Source of the DNA: Pseudomonadota bacterium
Lineage (GTDB): Bacteria; Pseudomonadota; Alphaproteobacteria; UBA8366; GCA-2717185
Reading direction: 5' to 3'
Assembly: GCA_027619655.1 (NCBI GenBank)
Contig: JAQCHR010000047.1
Coordinates: forward strand, 1 to 12,880
Length of the DNA stretch: 12,880 nt
Shown here: one piece after another, positions 7,199 through 12,880 of the stretch
How positions within the stretch are numbered: position 1 is the stretch's first letter
How the letters are laid out: each line of letters begins with the position of its first letter
Program-made: the position numbers and the translations under genes
Notes under the pieces: model-generated
Told to the model about the DNA's origin: nothing
The model's database searches: none
Seen by the model: the letters and a program-made list of their open reading frames with translations, nothing else

Positions 7199-8107
7199 AT
7201 GCGCATCGATGTGGATGTCGGAGGCACTAAGATCGAGGCAGCGGCACTCCATGCCGATGGCAGTTTTGCCCTGAGGCGGCGAATCGCAACGCCTTCGGAT
7301 GATTACGACGCAACGTTGCGCGCCATCGTCGCACTGGTTGACGGCATGGAAACGGCGCTCGGGCGCCAATGCTCGCTCGGCTTCGGCATTCCCGGCACCC
7401 TGTCCCCCGCGACCGGAAAAATAAAAAACGCGCCGAACGCCCCGATCGACGGTCACGCTTTCGATCGCGACCTGGAGGCGCTTCTGGGCCGCCCGATTCG
7501 CATGATGAACGACGCCAACTGCTTTGCGCTGTCGGAAGCCTCCGATGGCGCCGCCAGGGGGGCGGGAATCGTTTTCGGCGTCATTCTCGGCACGGGATGC
7601 GGCGGCGGCGTGGTGATCGATGGGGCGGTCCTGCGCGGCCGCAACGCCATCGCCGGCGAATGGGGGCACAACCCGCTGCCCTGGATGCAGCCGGCGGAAC
7701 ACCCGGGACCGGCCTGCAAATGCGGATTGTCGGGCTGTATCGAAGCCTGGCTGTCCGGTACCGGATTCGCCGCGCGCCATGCAGCGGAAACGGGCTCCCG
7801 GATCGACGCGGCGGCCATCGTCGCCGGCGCGGAACGCGGCGATCCGGCCTGTGCCAAGAGCATGGCGCAATATGAAAGCCGCCTCGCCCGCGCCCTCGCC
7901 CATGTCATCAACCTGCTCGACCCCGATGTCATCGTCCTGGGCGGCGGCATGTCCAACGTGGCGCGGCTGTATGACAATGTGCCGCCCCTGTGGCGCGAAT
8001 GGGTCTTTTCGGATCGGGTCGATACCGTTCTGGCGCCCCCGGCTTTTGGCGATTCCAGCGGGGTCCGGGGCGCGGCCTGGTTATGGCCGGAAGAGGCGGC
8101 GCCATGA
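7199..8107 (+). CDS. mak: ROK family sugar kinase, fructokinase (Mak) type
   Basis: This 302-residue ROK kinase phosphorylates a hexose with ATP in the cytoplasm. The N-terminal phosphate-binding loop is DVDVGGTK (4-11). The catalytic aspartate is Asp105 in NDANCF. The ROK zinc site fits His157 (GEWGHNPLPWM), Cys173, Cys175 and Cys180 (CKCGLSGCIE). The segments GEWGHNPLPWM, LDPDVIVLGGGMSNV and GDSSGVRGAAWLWP closely resemble E. coli Mak as I remember it, so fructose is the favoured substrate; glucose, mannose or N-acetylglucosamine cannot be excluded. GGGAG at 7186-7190 is a good ribosome binding site 8 bases before the ATG. The stop overlaps the dinB start (ATGA at 8104-8107), so the two genes are translationally coupled despite unrelated roles. 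Confidence 0.88.
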   Translation: MRIDVDVGGTKIEAAALHADGSFALRRRIATPSDDYDATLRAIVALVDGMETALGRQCSLGFGIPGTLSPATGKIKNAPNAPIDGHAFDRDLEALLGRPIRMMNDANCFALSEASDGAARGAGIVFGVILGTGCGGGVVIDGAVLRGRNAIAGEWGHNPLPWMQPAEHPGPACKCGLSGCIEAWLSGTGFAARHAAETGSRIDAAAIVAGAERGDPACAKSMAQYESRLARALAHVINLLDPDVIVLGGGMSNVARLYDNVPPLWREWVFSDRVDTVLAPPAFGDSSGVRGAAWLWPEEAAP

Positions 8108-9369
8108 CGATCCAGGCACTGTGCCGTGACTGCCTGACCGAATTCGACTCGATGATCGAAGGCGCGCGCTGCACCGCCTGCGGATCGCCACGCCTGCGCC
8201 AGCACGCCGAACTCGGCACCCTTTCGATCGCGCATATCGATTGCGACGCGTTCTACGCTTCGGTCGAAAAGCGCGACAATCCCGCGATCCGCGACAAGCC
8301 GGTCATCGTTGGTGGCGGACACCGCGGCGTTGTATCCGCCGCCTGCTATGTCGCCCGCCTCTATGGCGTGCGCTCCGCCATGCCCATGTTCCAGGCGATG
8401 AAAGCCTGCCCCGACGCGGTTATCATCAGGCCGGACATGGCCAAATACAGTGCCGTCGGCCAGCAGATCCACGCGATCATGCAGGATTATACACCGCTCG
8501 TGGAGCCGTTATCCATCGACGAGGCCTATCTTGACCTCAATGGCACCCAGGCGCTGCACAAGGGATCGCCGGCCCGGACGCTGGCGCTGATCGTGAAGCG
8601 GATCGAAACGGAAGCCGGGGTCAGTGCGAGCATCGGACTGAGCTACAACAAGTTCCTGGCCAAGGTCGCATCCGACCTGGACAAGCCGCGCGGCTTTGCC
8701 GCCATCGGCGCGGAAGAAGCCCCCGCGTTTCTGGCGCCGCGGCCGGTCGGAACGATCTGGGGTGTCGGCAAGGCCCTGCGGGACAAGCTGCGTCGCGATG
8801 GCGTAACCACGGTGGGGCATCTGCAGCGCATGGCGGAACCGGATCTCGTGGCGCGCTACGGATCGATCGGCAGGCGCCTGTACCATTTTTCGCGGGGCCA
8901 TGATGACCGCAAGGTTTCGCCCTCCTCCGCGCCCAAGAGCATCTCGGCGGAAACGACCTTCGCCGAGGACATCTACAATCTGGACGCGCTGTGCAAGCGC
9001 CTCTGGCCGCTATGCGAAACCGTCTCCCGCCGCCTGAAGAACCGGAAGCTTGCGGGGCGCAGCATAACGCTGAAACTGAAACGGGCCGATTTCCGGCAGG
9101 TAACCCGAAGCCGCACCCTGACCATGCCGACGCAGCTTGCCGAAATCATCTATCGCACCGGCGTCGCGATGCTGGAAAAGGAAACCAACGGTCCCGCCTA
9201 CCGCCTGATCGGTATCGGCGTTGCGGATATTCTGGACGCGGAAGAGGGCGACCTGCCCGACCTGCTGAGCGGCGAAACCGGCAAACTGTCGCGGGTGGAA
9301 CGTGCCATCGACGATGTCCGCGCCAGAATGGGCGAGAATTCCATTGGCAAGGGACGGCGGCTACCCTGA
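8104..9369 (+). CDS. dinB: DNA polymerase IV (Y-family) with N-terminal zinc finger
   Basis: DinB is the error-prone translesion polymerase. The catalytic residues are visible: Asp46 in HIDCDAFYASVE, and Asp139 and Glu140 in SIDEAYLD. Tyr51 sits at the steric-gate position that excludes ribonucleotides. The thumb helix-hairpin-helix segment follows (VGTIWGVGKALRDKL), then the little finger to residue 421. Residues 7-26 contain CxxC twice (CRDC and CTAC), a zinc-ribbon extension absent from E. coli DinB but usual in alphaproteobacterial homologues. The ATG overlaps the kinase stop. The C-terminus ends GKGRRLP and shows no obvious QLxLF-type clamp-binding tail, so any clamp contact must be internal or atypical. 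I see no clear LexA box upstream, and the gene probably shares the kinase promoter. Confidence 0.94.
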   Translation: MTIQALCRDCLTEFDSMIEGARCTACGSPRLRQHAELGTLSIAHIDCDAFYASVEKRDNPAIRDKPVIVGGGHRGVVSAACYVARLYGVRSAMPMFQAMKACPDAVIIRPDMAKYSAVGQQIHAIMQDYTPLVEPLSIDEAYLDLNGTQALHKGSPARTLALIVKRIETEAGVSASIGLSYNKFLAKVASDLDKPRGFAAIGAEEAPAFLAPRPVGTIWGVGKALRDKLRRDGVTTVGHLQRMAEPDLVARYGSIGRRLYHFSRGHDDRKVSPSSAPKSISAETTFAEDIYNLDALCKRLWPLCETVSRRLKNRKLAGRSITLKLKRADFRQVTRSRTLTMPTQLAEIIYRTGVAMLEKETNGPAYRLIGIGVADILDAEEGDLPDLLSGETGKLSRVERAIDDVRARMGENSIGKGRRLP

Positions 9370-9374
9370 ATCCC

Positions 9375-9395
9375 CGCGCGGCAGGTCGCCGCGCG
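9375..9395. terminator. GC hairpin between convergent dinB and eipB
   Basis: CGCGCGGC (9375-9382) and GCCGCGCG (9388-9395) form a perfect 8-bp stem with a 5-base loop, in the 29 bases between two convergent stop codons. There is no T-run on either side, so it may only assist termination in both directions. Confidence 0.5.
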
Positions 9396-9398
9396 CCC

Positions 9399-10226
9399 TC
9401 AGCACTTCACAGCCGGCAGCTTCTCGATCCGTTCAAGATGCGCCCGCAGCTTCAATCCGCCGTAATTCAGCGTAAAATCCGGCACGATGCCATTTTCCTG
9501 AAGGTCCATCGCAAACTCGGTATCGGGTGTTCCGTCGCGCTTGCCCGGTTTGAAATACGCCGTATAAACCGGCCATATCGGATGGGGACCAAGCGGCGGT
9601 TTCAGCAACCCCTTATGCCGCGCAGGGCGCTGGGGCAGGATGGTCGCCGTGACCGGAACCGACCCTTCCACTTCGCCGCCTTCGAAGACCAGGCCGCTGT
9701 AATTGCGTTCTCCCCGGGCCGCCGCCGCCATCAGCACCAGGGTCAGGTCGGTCGGAAACCGCGTTCCCGGCTGAAGGGGTACCGTCTCGTCACCGGGAAT
9801 GGTGAAGGTTGCCGTGCCCTCACCGCCCGCCTTGTCGAGCCTGGCGTCGCCGCTGTATTCCTCAATGAGTTCACCGTTCAGCTCGCTCTTGGAATTGAAA
9901 CGGAATCGCCTGCCGTCCTTCGATTCCCAGCTCACGCTGCTGACCTGGCTCACCAGGTCGTCGCCGTTTTCATTGGTAATCCGCAACAGATAACGCTGGT
10001 CGATCGCCCAGCCGTCGCAGGCATCGGCCCATTCAAAGGACATGCCGCCGGCGACATCCGATACGCCGGCCTGCGAATCGCGCCCGATCACTTCGAAGGA
10101 ATAGGCAACGCGGTGCGGGACAATCTCGAAGGCCATGGCGGAGCCCGCCGCGGCGACCAGCCCGCCGCCAACGAGAACACATTGTAAAAACTGTCGAACA
10201 GGGAAACGGTTGGCGCGGCTGTACAC
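9399..10226 (-). CDS. eipB: Periplasmic envelope-integrity protein, DUF1849 (EipB-like)
   Basis: EipB proteins are periplasmic beta-spiral proteins needed for envelope integrity in Brucella. I chose GTG at 10226 as the start. It gives 275 residues and a clean signal peptide: a basic n-region MYSRANRFPVR, a hydrophobic core FLQCVLVGGGLVAAAG, and cleavage after SAMA. The ATG at 10304 would add 26 uncharacteristic residues and overlap the divergent gene. The mature protein opens EIVPHRVAYSFEV and contains the DUF1849-like segments SVSWESKDGRRFRFNS and RFPTDLTLVLMAAA. It has exactly two cysteines, Cys70 and the final residue Cys275; Brucella EipB has a conserved disulfide between equivalent positions. 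I recognise the family from motifs, so function is by homology. No strong ribosome binding site precedes the GTG. Confidence 0.8.
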   Translation of the reverse strand: MYSRANRFPVRQFLQCVLVGGGLVAAAGSAMAFEIVPHRVAYSFEVIGRDSQAGVSDVAGGMSFEWADACDGWAIDQRYLLRITNENGDDLVSQVSSVSWESKDGRRFRFNSKSELNGELIEEYSGDARLDKAGGEGTATFTIPGDETVPLQPGTRFPTDLTLVLMAAAARGERNYSGLVFEGGEVEGSVPVTATILPQRPARHKGLLKPPLGPHPIWPVYTAYFKPGKRDGTPDTEFAMDLQENGIVPDFTLNYGGLKLRAHLERIEKLPAVKC

Positions 10227-10302
10227 GCAGCGCGGGCCACTATGTTGCTTTTGAGCGACGGCTCGCGCATTCTGCCGCCACGTCAAACTCAGGGAAAAAT
10301 AC

Positions 10303-11268
10303 ATGGCAGACCGTCCCGTTCTCTTTGTTACCCGTAGATTGCCGATTGCGGTCGAGGCTCGCGCCGCGCGCGACTACGATGCGAAACTCAACAGCGACGA
10401 CAGACAATATGACGCCGACGCCCTGATTGCCAGCAGCGAGGGCGCCAAGGCCATCCTGACATGTTCAACCGAGCGGTTTTCCGGCGAGGTTATCAACCGC
10501 CTGCCGGACTCTGTAAAGGCCATTGCGACCTATTCGGTGGGCTATGAGCATATCGATGTGAATGCCGCCACGGCGCGGGGTATCACGGTCACGAATACAC
10601 CCGATGTGCTGACCGACGCGACCGCGGATATCGCGCTGCTCTGCCTGCTGGGCGCCGCGCGCCGGCAGCATGAATCGACCGCCATGCTGCGCGACGGCAA
10701 ATGGGGACGCTGGGAAGCCGCATCGATGCTGGGCGTCCATATGTCGGGAAAGCGGCTTGGCATCCTCGGCATGGGGCGTATTGGCCGCGCCGTGGCGAAG
10801 CGGGCGCGCGCCTTCGATATGAAAATTCACTACAGCAACCGGTCGCGCCTGTCGCCGGACCTGGAGGAAGGTGCAGTATACCACGAACGGCCCGAAGACA
10901 TGCTCGCGCAGGCGCAGTTCCTGTCGATCAACTGCCCGTCCTCGCCCGAAACCGTTCGCTTCCTGAATGCCGAGCGCATTGCGCTGCTGCCGGATGGCGC
11001 CATCGTGGTCAACACGGCGCGCGGCAATATCGTGGATGACGCGGCGCTGATCGCCGCCGCGAAAAGCGGCAAGGTCGCGGGAGTCGGACTGGATGTCTAT
11101 CACCGCGAGCCGCGGTTCGACCCCGGCTACCTGGACCTGCCCAATGCCTTCCTGCTGCCGCATATCGGCAGCGCGACCGAAGACACCCGCGATGCCATGG
11201 GGTTCCGGGCGCTCGATAATCTGGATGCCGTTTTTGCCGGAAAACCCGCGCCGGACGCCCTGAACTGA
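10303..11268 (+). CDS. D-2-hydroxyacid dehydrogenase (glyoxylate/hydroxypyruvate reductase type)
   Basis: This 321-residue NAD(P)-dependent enzyme interconverts a 2-keto acid and its D-2-hydroxy acid in the cytoplasm. The nucleotide-binding GxGxxG is at 156-161 (GMGRIG). The catalytic trio fits Arg240 (NTARGN), Glu269 (HREP) and His287 (PHIGSATEDTR). The substrate-loop motif SVGYEHID is also present. The closest recalled relatives are GyaR-like glyoxylate reductases; D-glycerate formation from glyoxylate or hydroxypyruvate is likely, but related enzymes use other keto acids. There is no C-terminal ACT domain, so it is not a long SerA. A purine-rich AGGGA about 10 bases before the ATG can serve as ribosome binding site. 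It is divergent from the eipB-like gene, with 76 bases between the starts in which I see no convincing promoter. Confidence 0.88.
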   Translation: MADRPVLFVTRRLPIAVEARAARDYDAKLNSDDRQYDADALIASSEGAKAILTCSTERFSGEVINRLPDSVKAIATYSVGYEHIDVNAATARGITVTNTPDVLTDATADIALLCLLGAARRQHESTAMLRDGKWGRWEAASMLGVHMSGKRLGILGMGRIGRAVAKRARAFDMKIHYSNRSRLSPDLEEGAVYHERPEDMLAQAQFLSINCPSSPETVRFLNAERIALLPDGAIVVNTARGNIVDDAALIAAAKSGKVAGVGLDVYHREPRFDPGYLDLPNAFLLPHIGSATEDTRDAMGFRALDNLDAVFAGKPAPDALN

Positions 11269-11349
11269 CCGCGTGCCCGGGGTACCCACCCGGCGTTCGC
11301 ACGGCGCGGCGCAGACGGTATCGACAGATGCGCCACCTGTCGGAACCGG

Positions 11350-11385
11350 GGCAGAAGATTCCGGGACATCGCGGCAGAAGATTCC
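11350..11385. repeat. 13-bp direct repeat upstream of the sigma-54 promoter
   Basis: GGCAGAAGATTCC occurs at 11350-11362 and again at 11373-11385, a period of 23 bases. Each copy has a small GAA-N2-TTC dyad and a GATTC site. The pair lies about 90-125 bases before the predicted start of the diguanylate cyclase transcript, where enhancer-binding activators of sigma-54 usually bind. This is inferred from position and repetition only. Confidence 0.5.
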
Positions 11386-11449
11386 CCCAAGACGCCCGCC
11401 TTCATGACGGTTAACCATAATTTCGTTGCAAAACCATGGTGTTGTGCAA

Positions 11450-11464
11450 TGGCACGGCGATTGC
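11450..11464 (+). promoter_or_regulatory. Sigma-54 (RpoN) promoter of the diguanylate cyclase gene
   Basis: TGGCACG at 11450-11456, four bases, then TTGC at 11461-11464 is an exact match to the -24/-12 core, with GG and GC separated by the required 10 bases. Transcription should start near 11476, leaving a leader of about 38 bases. The gene's ribosome binding site GGGAGA is at 11502-11507. Confidence 0.7.
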
Positions 11465-11513
11465 GCCTCCCGGGACATAAAACCGGCAGCAAGACTGTCA
11501 CGGGAGAACGAAA

Positions 11514-12221
11514 ATGGATATTCCTTTGGATTACAGGCACAGTAACGGCCACGCGGCCGACCATGCCGGCAACCATGTCGCCCGGGTGGCGGCGCGACTG
11601 CTGGATACCGTAGACCCGGAACAGCGCGCCGATCTGGCATTGCGGCGGCTGCTCGAACGCGCGCTGACCGCGGCGGCGGAAGCGCAGGCGCGAATCAGCG
11701 AACAGCGGCGCGAAATCGAACAGCTCCGCACCCTGTCCGTGACGGACGAAGCCACCGGCCTGCTGAACCGGCGCGGCTTCTCGGAGGCGATGAACCGCGC
11801 CGTCGAACGAGGCCAGCGCTATGGCGAAACGGGCGCGCTGCTTGTCATCGACCTGGACGGGTTCAAGGCGGTCAACGATACCTATGGCCATGCGGCTGGC
11901 GACCATGTGCTCGCCTCGGTCGCGCGCGTCCTGAAACAATGCGTCCACACGCTGGACGATGTTGCCCGGATCGGCGGCGATGAATTCGCCGTGCTGCTGA
12001 ACCAGACGACACCGGAACATGCCGTGGAGCGCGCCCGGCTGATCGAGCTGTACCTGAATGGCCTGGTTGCCCCATGGCGCGGCAAGAACATTCATGTTCG
12101 CGCCAGCGTCGGCAGCCAGTGCTTCGGCGCGGATTCAAATCCGGACGATGTCTTCACCCAGGCCGATAAGAACATGTACACGCGCAAGTCAGGGAAAGCG
12201 CCAGACGCACTGCCGGCATAA
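11514..12221 (+). CDS. Small soluble diguanylate cyclase (coiled coil-GGDEF)
   Basis: This 235-residue protein should make cyclic-di-GMP. Residues 1-35 are not a recognised sensor domain. Residues about 38-75 are rich in Ala, Arg, Glu and Leu and look like a dimerising coiled coil (RRLLERALTAAAEAQARI). The GGDEF domain starts at SVTDEATGLLNRRGF, has DLDGFKAVNDTYGH for metal and substrate binding, and an intact GGDEF at 154-158. The inhibitory I-site position reads HTLD (145-148) in place of RxxD, so product feedback is probably lost. There is no membrane segment or signal peptide. GGGAGA at 11502-11507 is a good ribosome binding site. The sigma-54 promoter and upstream direct repeat suggest control at transcription, not through a sensor domain. 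The specific input is unknown. Confidence 0.88.
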   Translation: MDIPLDYRHSNGHAADHAGNHVARVAARLLDTVDPEQRADLALRRLLERALTAAAEAQARISEQRREIEQLRTLSVTDEATGLLNRRGFSEAMNRAVERGQRYGETGALLVIDLDGFKAVNDTYGHAAGDHVLASVARVLKQCVHTLDDVARIGGDEFAVLLNQTTPEHAVERARLIELYLNGLVAPWRGKNIHVRASVGSQCFGADSNPDDVFTQADKNMYTRKSGKAPDALPA

Positions 12222-12240
12222 CGTGCATGGCGGCGGCCCT

Positions 12241-12302
12241 AAAGCAAATCGTGGTTAATCGGAATCACCCAAGTGATTCCGATTAACACGTGAATTTGCT
12301 TT
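12241..12302. repeat. Palindromic element C between convergent genes
   Basis: TTAATCGGAATCAC (12255-12268) pairs perfectly with GTGATTCCGATTAA (12273-12286) around a CCAA loop. CGTG/CACG continues the stem, and AAAGCAAAT (12241-12249) pairs with ATTTGCTTT (12294-12302), leaving a bulged G12254 and a TGA bulge: 27 bp of stem. It follows the cyclase stop by 19 bases and ends in a T-rich stretch, so it could terminate that transcript. Its lower-strand GCAAATTCACG resembles the left end of copies A and B. GANTC sites lie at 12262 and 12275. Confidence 0.7.
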
Positions 12303-12312
12303 TAACCTATTA

Positions 12313-12379
12313 AGATAGAACAGATTCACGCCTTTTATCTGACGCAATAATTGCGTCAGATAAAAGGCGAACTGCTCTA
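12313..12379. repeat. Palindromic repeat element, copy B, at the SPOR gene stop codon
   Basis: The core is a perfect 19-bp inverted repeat: CGCCTTTTATCTGACGCAA (12329-12347) and its complement at 12351-12369, with a TAA loop. The flanks TAGAACAG (12316-12323) and CTGCTCTA (12372-12379) pair with one mismatch. The left end is 16/17 identical to copy A although the cores are unrelated. The final CTA (12377-12379) is the TAG stop of the minus-strand SPOR gene, just as copy A provides the pleD stop. Confidence 0.8.
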
Positions 12380-12880
12380 GCGCGCGGGAAGCTGCGCCTG
12401 CTGCAGCATGTTTTCCCGGCAGGGTGGCAAGGTGAGATTGCCCTGGCACAGCCGCACCGCCCAGGTGTTGCGAATGCCTGCCTTCAGAAAGCGGCTGCGG
12501 GTCCGGCCAAGATCGCCATCACTGATCGGTCCCGCGACAACCCGGTACACCGTCCGTCCGCCGGTTTCCAGGGCCATGACTGCGGCCTTCATATCATTGT
12601 GCGCCGCACCCAGCTTTTCCGCATTTTCGCTGTTCTGGAAACTGCCGATGACCAGATAGGTTCTCGGTTCGATTGCCGCCGTCGCAGCCGTCGCCGCGTC
12701 CCTCGAAACCGTGTCGGCGGGCAACGGGCGCGGCAGGCGGGTAATCGATTGACCGGGGGACCGACCGCTAACCGGCACCAACGTATCCAGATTCAAACCG
12801 GCGGCGATAGCGGGCTTGACGGGCGCGGCAGCCATCGCCGGCGTTGCATCGCCCGCATGCGGCGGCGCCAGACTGGCGGG
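12377..12880 (-). CDS. SPOR-domain protein, C-terminal part (partial)
   Basis: The frame is open to the window edge, so the true start lies beyond 12880. The ATG at 12835 has no ribosome binding site and sits inside a Pro/Ala-rich linker that continues upstream. The visible part begins with low-complexity Ala/Pro/Thr sequence. A SPOR-type domain follows: YLVIGSFQNSENAEKL, then RTVYRVVAGPISDGDL, then FLKAGIRNTWAVRLC. SPOR domains bind denuded peptidoglycan glycan strands and bring envelope proteins to the division septum. The protein is therefore probably periplasmic, anchored by a signal peptide, lipid or membrane helix not visible here. It ends QAQLPAR at a TAG codon that is also the end of palindromic copy B. 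Its partner or enzymatic role cannot be told from this part. Confidence 0.82.
   Translation of the reverse strand, partial: PASLAPPHAGDATPAMAAAPVKPAIAAGLNLDTLVPVSGRSPGQSITRLPRPLPADTVSRDAATAATAAIEPRTYLVIGSFQNSENAEKLGAAHNDMKAAVMALETGGRTVYRVVAGPISDGDLGRTRSRFLKAGIRNTWAVRLCQGNLTLPPCRENMLQQAQLPAR

Noticed and set aside
7453..8472. A 339-codon open frame on the minus strand across the kinase and dinB
   Set aside because: It is antisense to two genes with intact catalytic motifs and has no family features; stop codons are rare here because of base composition.
10227..10304. ATG at 10304 as the start of the EipB-like protein
   Set aside because: It would place 26 non-conserved residues before a normal signal peptide and overlap the start of the divergent dehydrogenase gene; GTG at 10226 fits the family length better.
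11272..11295. Intrinsic terminator of the dehydrogenase gene
   Set aside because: Only a short CCGGG/CCCGG stem can be drawn and there is no T-run after it.
10465..11640. A 391-codon open frame on the minus strand over the dehydrogenase gene
   Set aside because: It is antisense to the dehydrogenase, runs across the sigma-54 promoter and the cyclase start, and shows no protein-like motifs.
12241..12379. A CRISPR array or tRNA gene in the repeat-rich gap
   Set aside because: The repeats are inverted, not regularly spaced direct repeats, and no cloverleaf or anticodon arm can be drawn.
1..12880. A new defence, mobile or biosynthetic gene system
   Set aside because: Every gene has a recognisable core-genome family and I see no nuclease-sensor pairs, integrase, toxin-antitoxin pair or compositional island; the unusual content is non-coding.

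Overview
The window looks like core chromosome of a GC-rich alphaproteobacterium, possibly from the Rhodospirillales (inference). The evidence is gene content: a divK-pleD pair of Caulobacter type, a DUF1849/EipB periplasmic protein (a family I know from Alphaproteobacteria), a DNA polymerase IV with an N-terminal zinc finger, and a topA-rnr junction, an arrangement common in this class. I see no integrase, transposase, CRISPR array, rRNA or tRNA gene, and no gene-free stretch longer than about 250 bases.

Layout. 1-2319 (+): the lysine-rich tail of topoisomerase I overlaps by one base the GTG start of rnr (RNase R). The rnr frame breaks near 1856, which separates the catalytic domain from its S1 domain. 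2388-4698 (+): an S41 C-terminal processing protease, probably a lipoprotein, followed 4 bases later by a Nudix hydrolase whose Nudix box carries an insertion. 4701-5007 (+): the ribosomal protein bL33 gene rpmG with a likely promoter and a clear intrinsic terminator. 5181-6986 (-): divK-pleD, the phosphosignalling and cyclic-di-GMP pair. 7199-9369 (+): a ROK-family fructokinase coupled to dinB by an ATGA overlap. 9399-10226 (-): the EipB-like envelope protein. 10303-11268 (+): a D-2-hydroxyacid dehydrogenase. 11514-12221 (+): a small soluble diguanylate cyclase behind an excellent sigma-54 promoter match. 12377-12880 (-): the C-terminal part of a SPOR-domain protein that runs off the window.

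The genes are mostly housekeeping. The more unusual content is between them. A diverged palindromic repeat occurs twice (5117-5183 and 12313-12379). Both copies lie between convergent genes, and both start at the TAG stop codon of the minus-strand gene. A third, related-looking palindrome (12241-12302) sits beside the second copy. The diguanylate cyclase promoter is preceded by a 13-bp direct repeat, suggesting an enhancer-binding-protein site. Two cyclic-di-GMP synthases occur in the window: PleD keeps its inhibitory I-site motif and the small cyclase lacks its arginine. I found no convincing new multi-gene system. The best leads are the stop-codon-linked palindromes, the sigma-54 controlled cyclase and the broken rnr.
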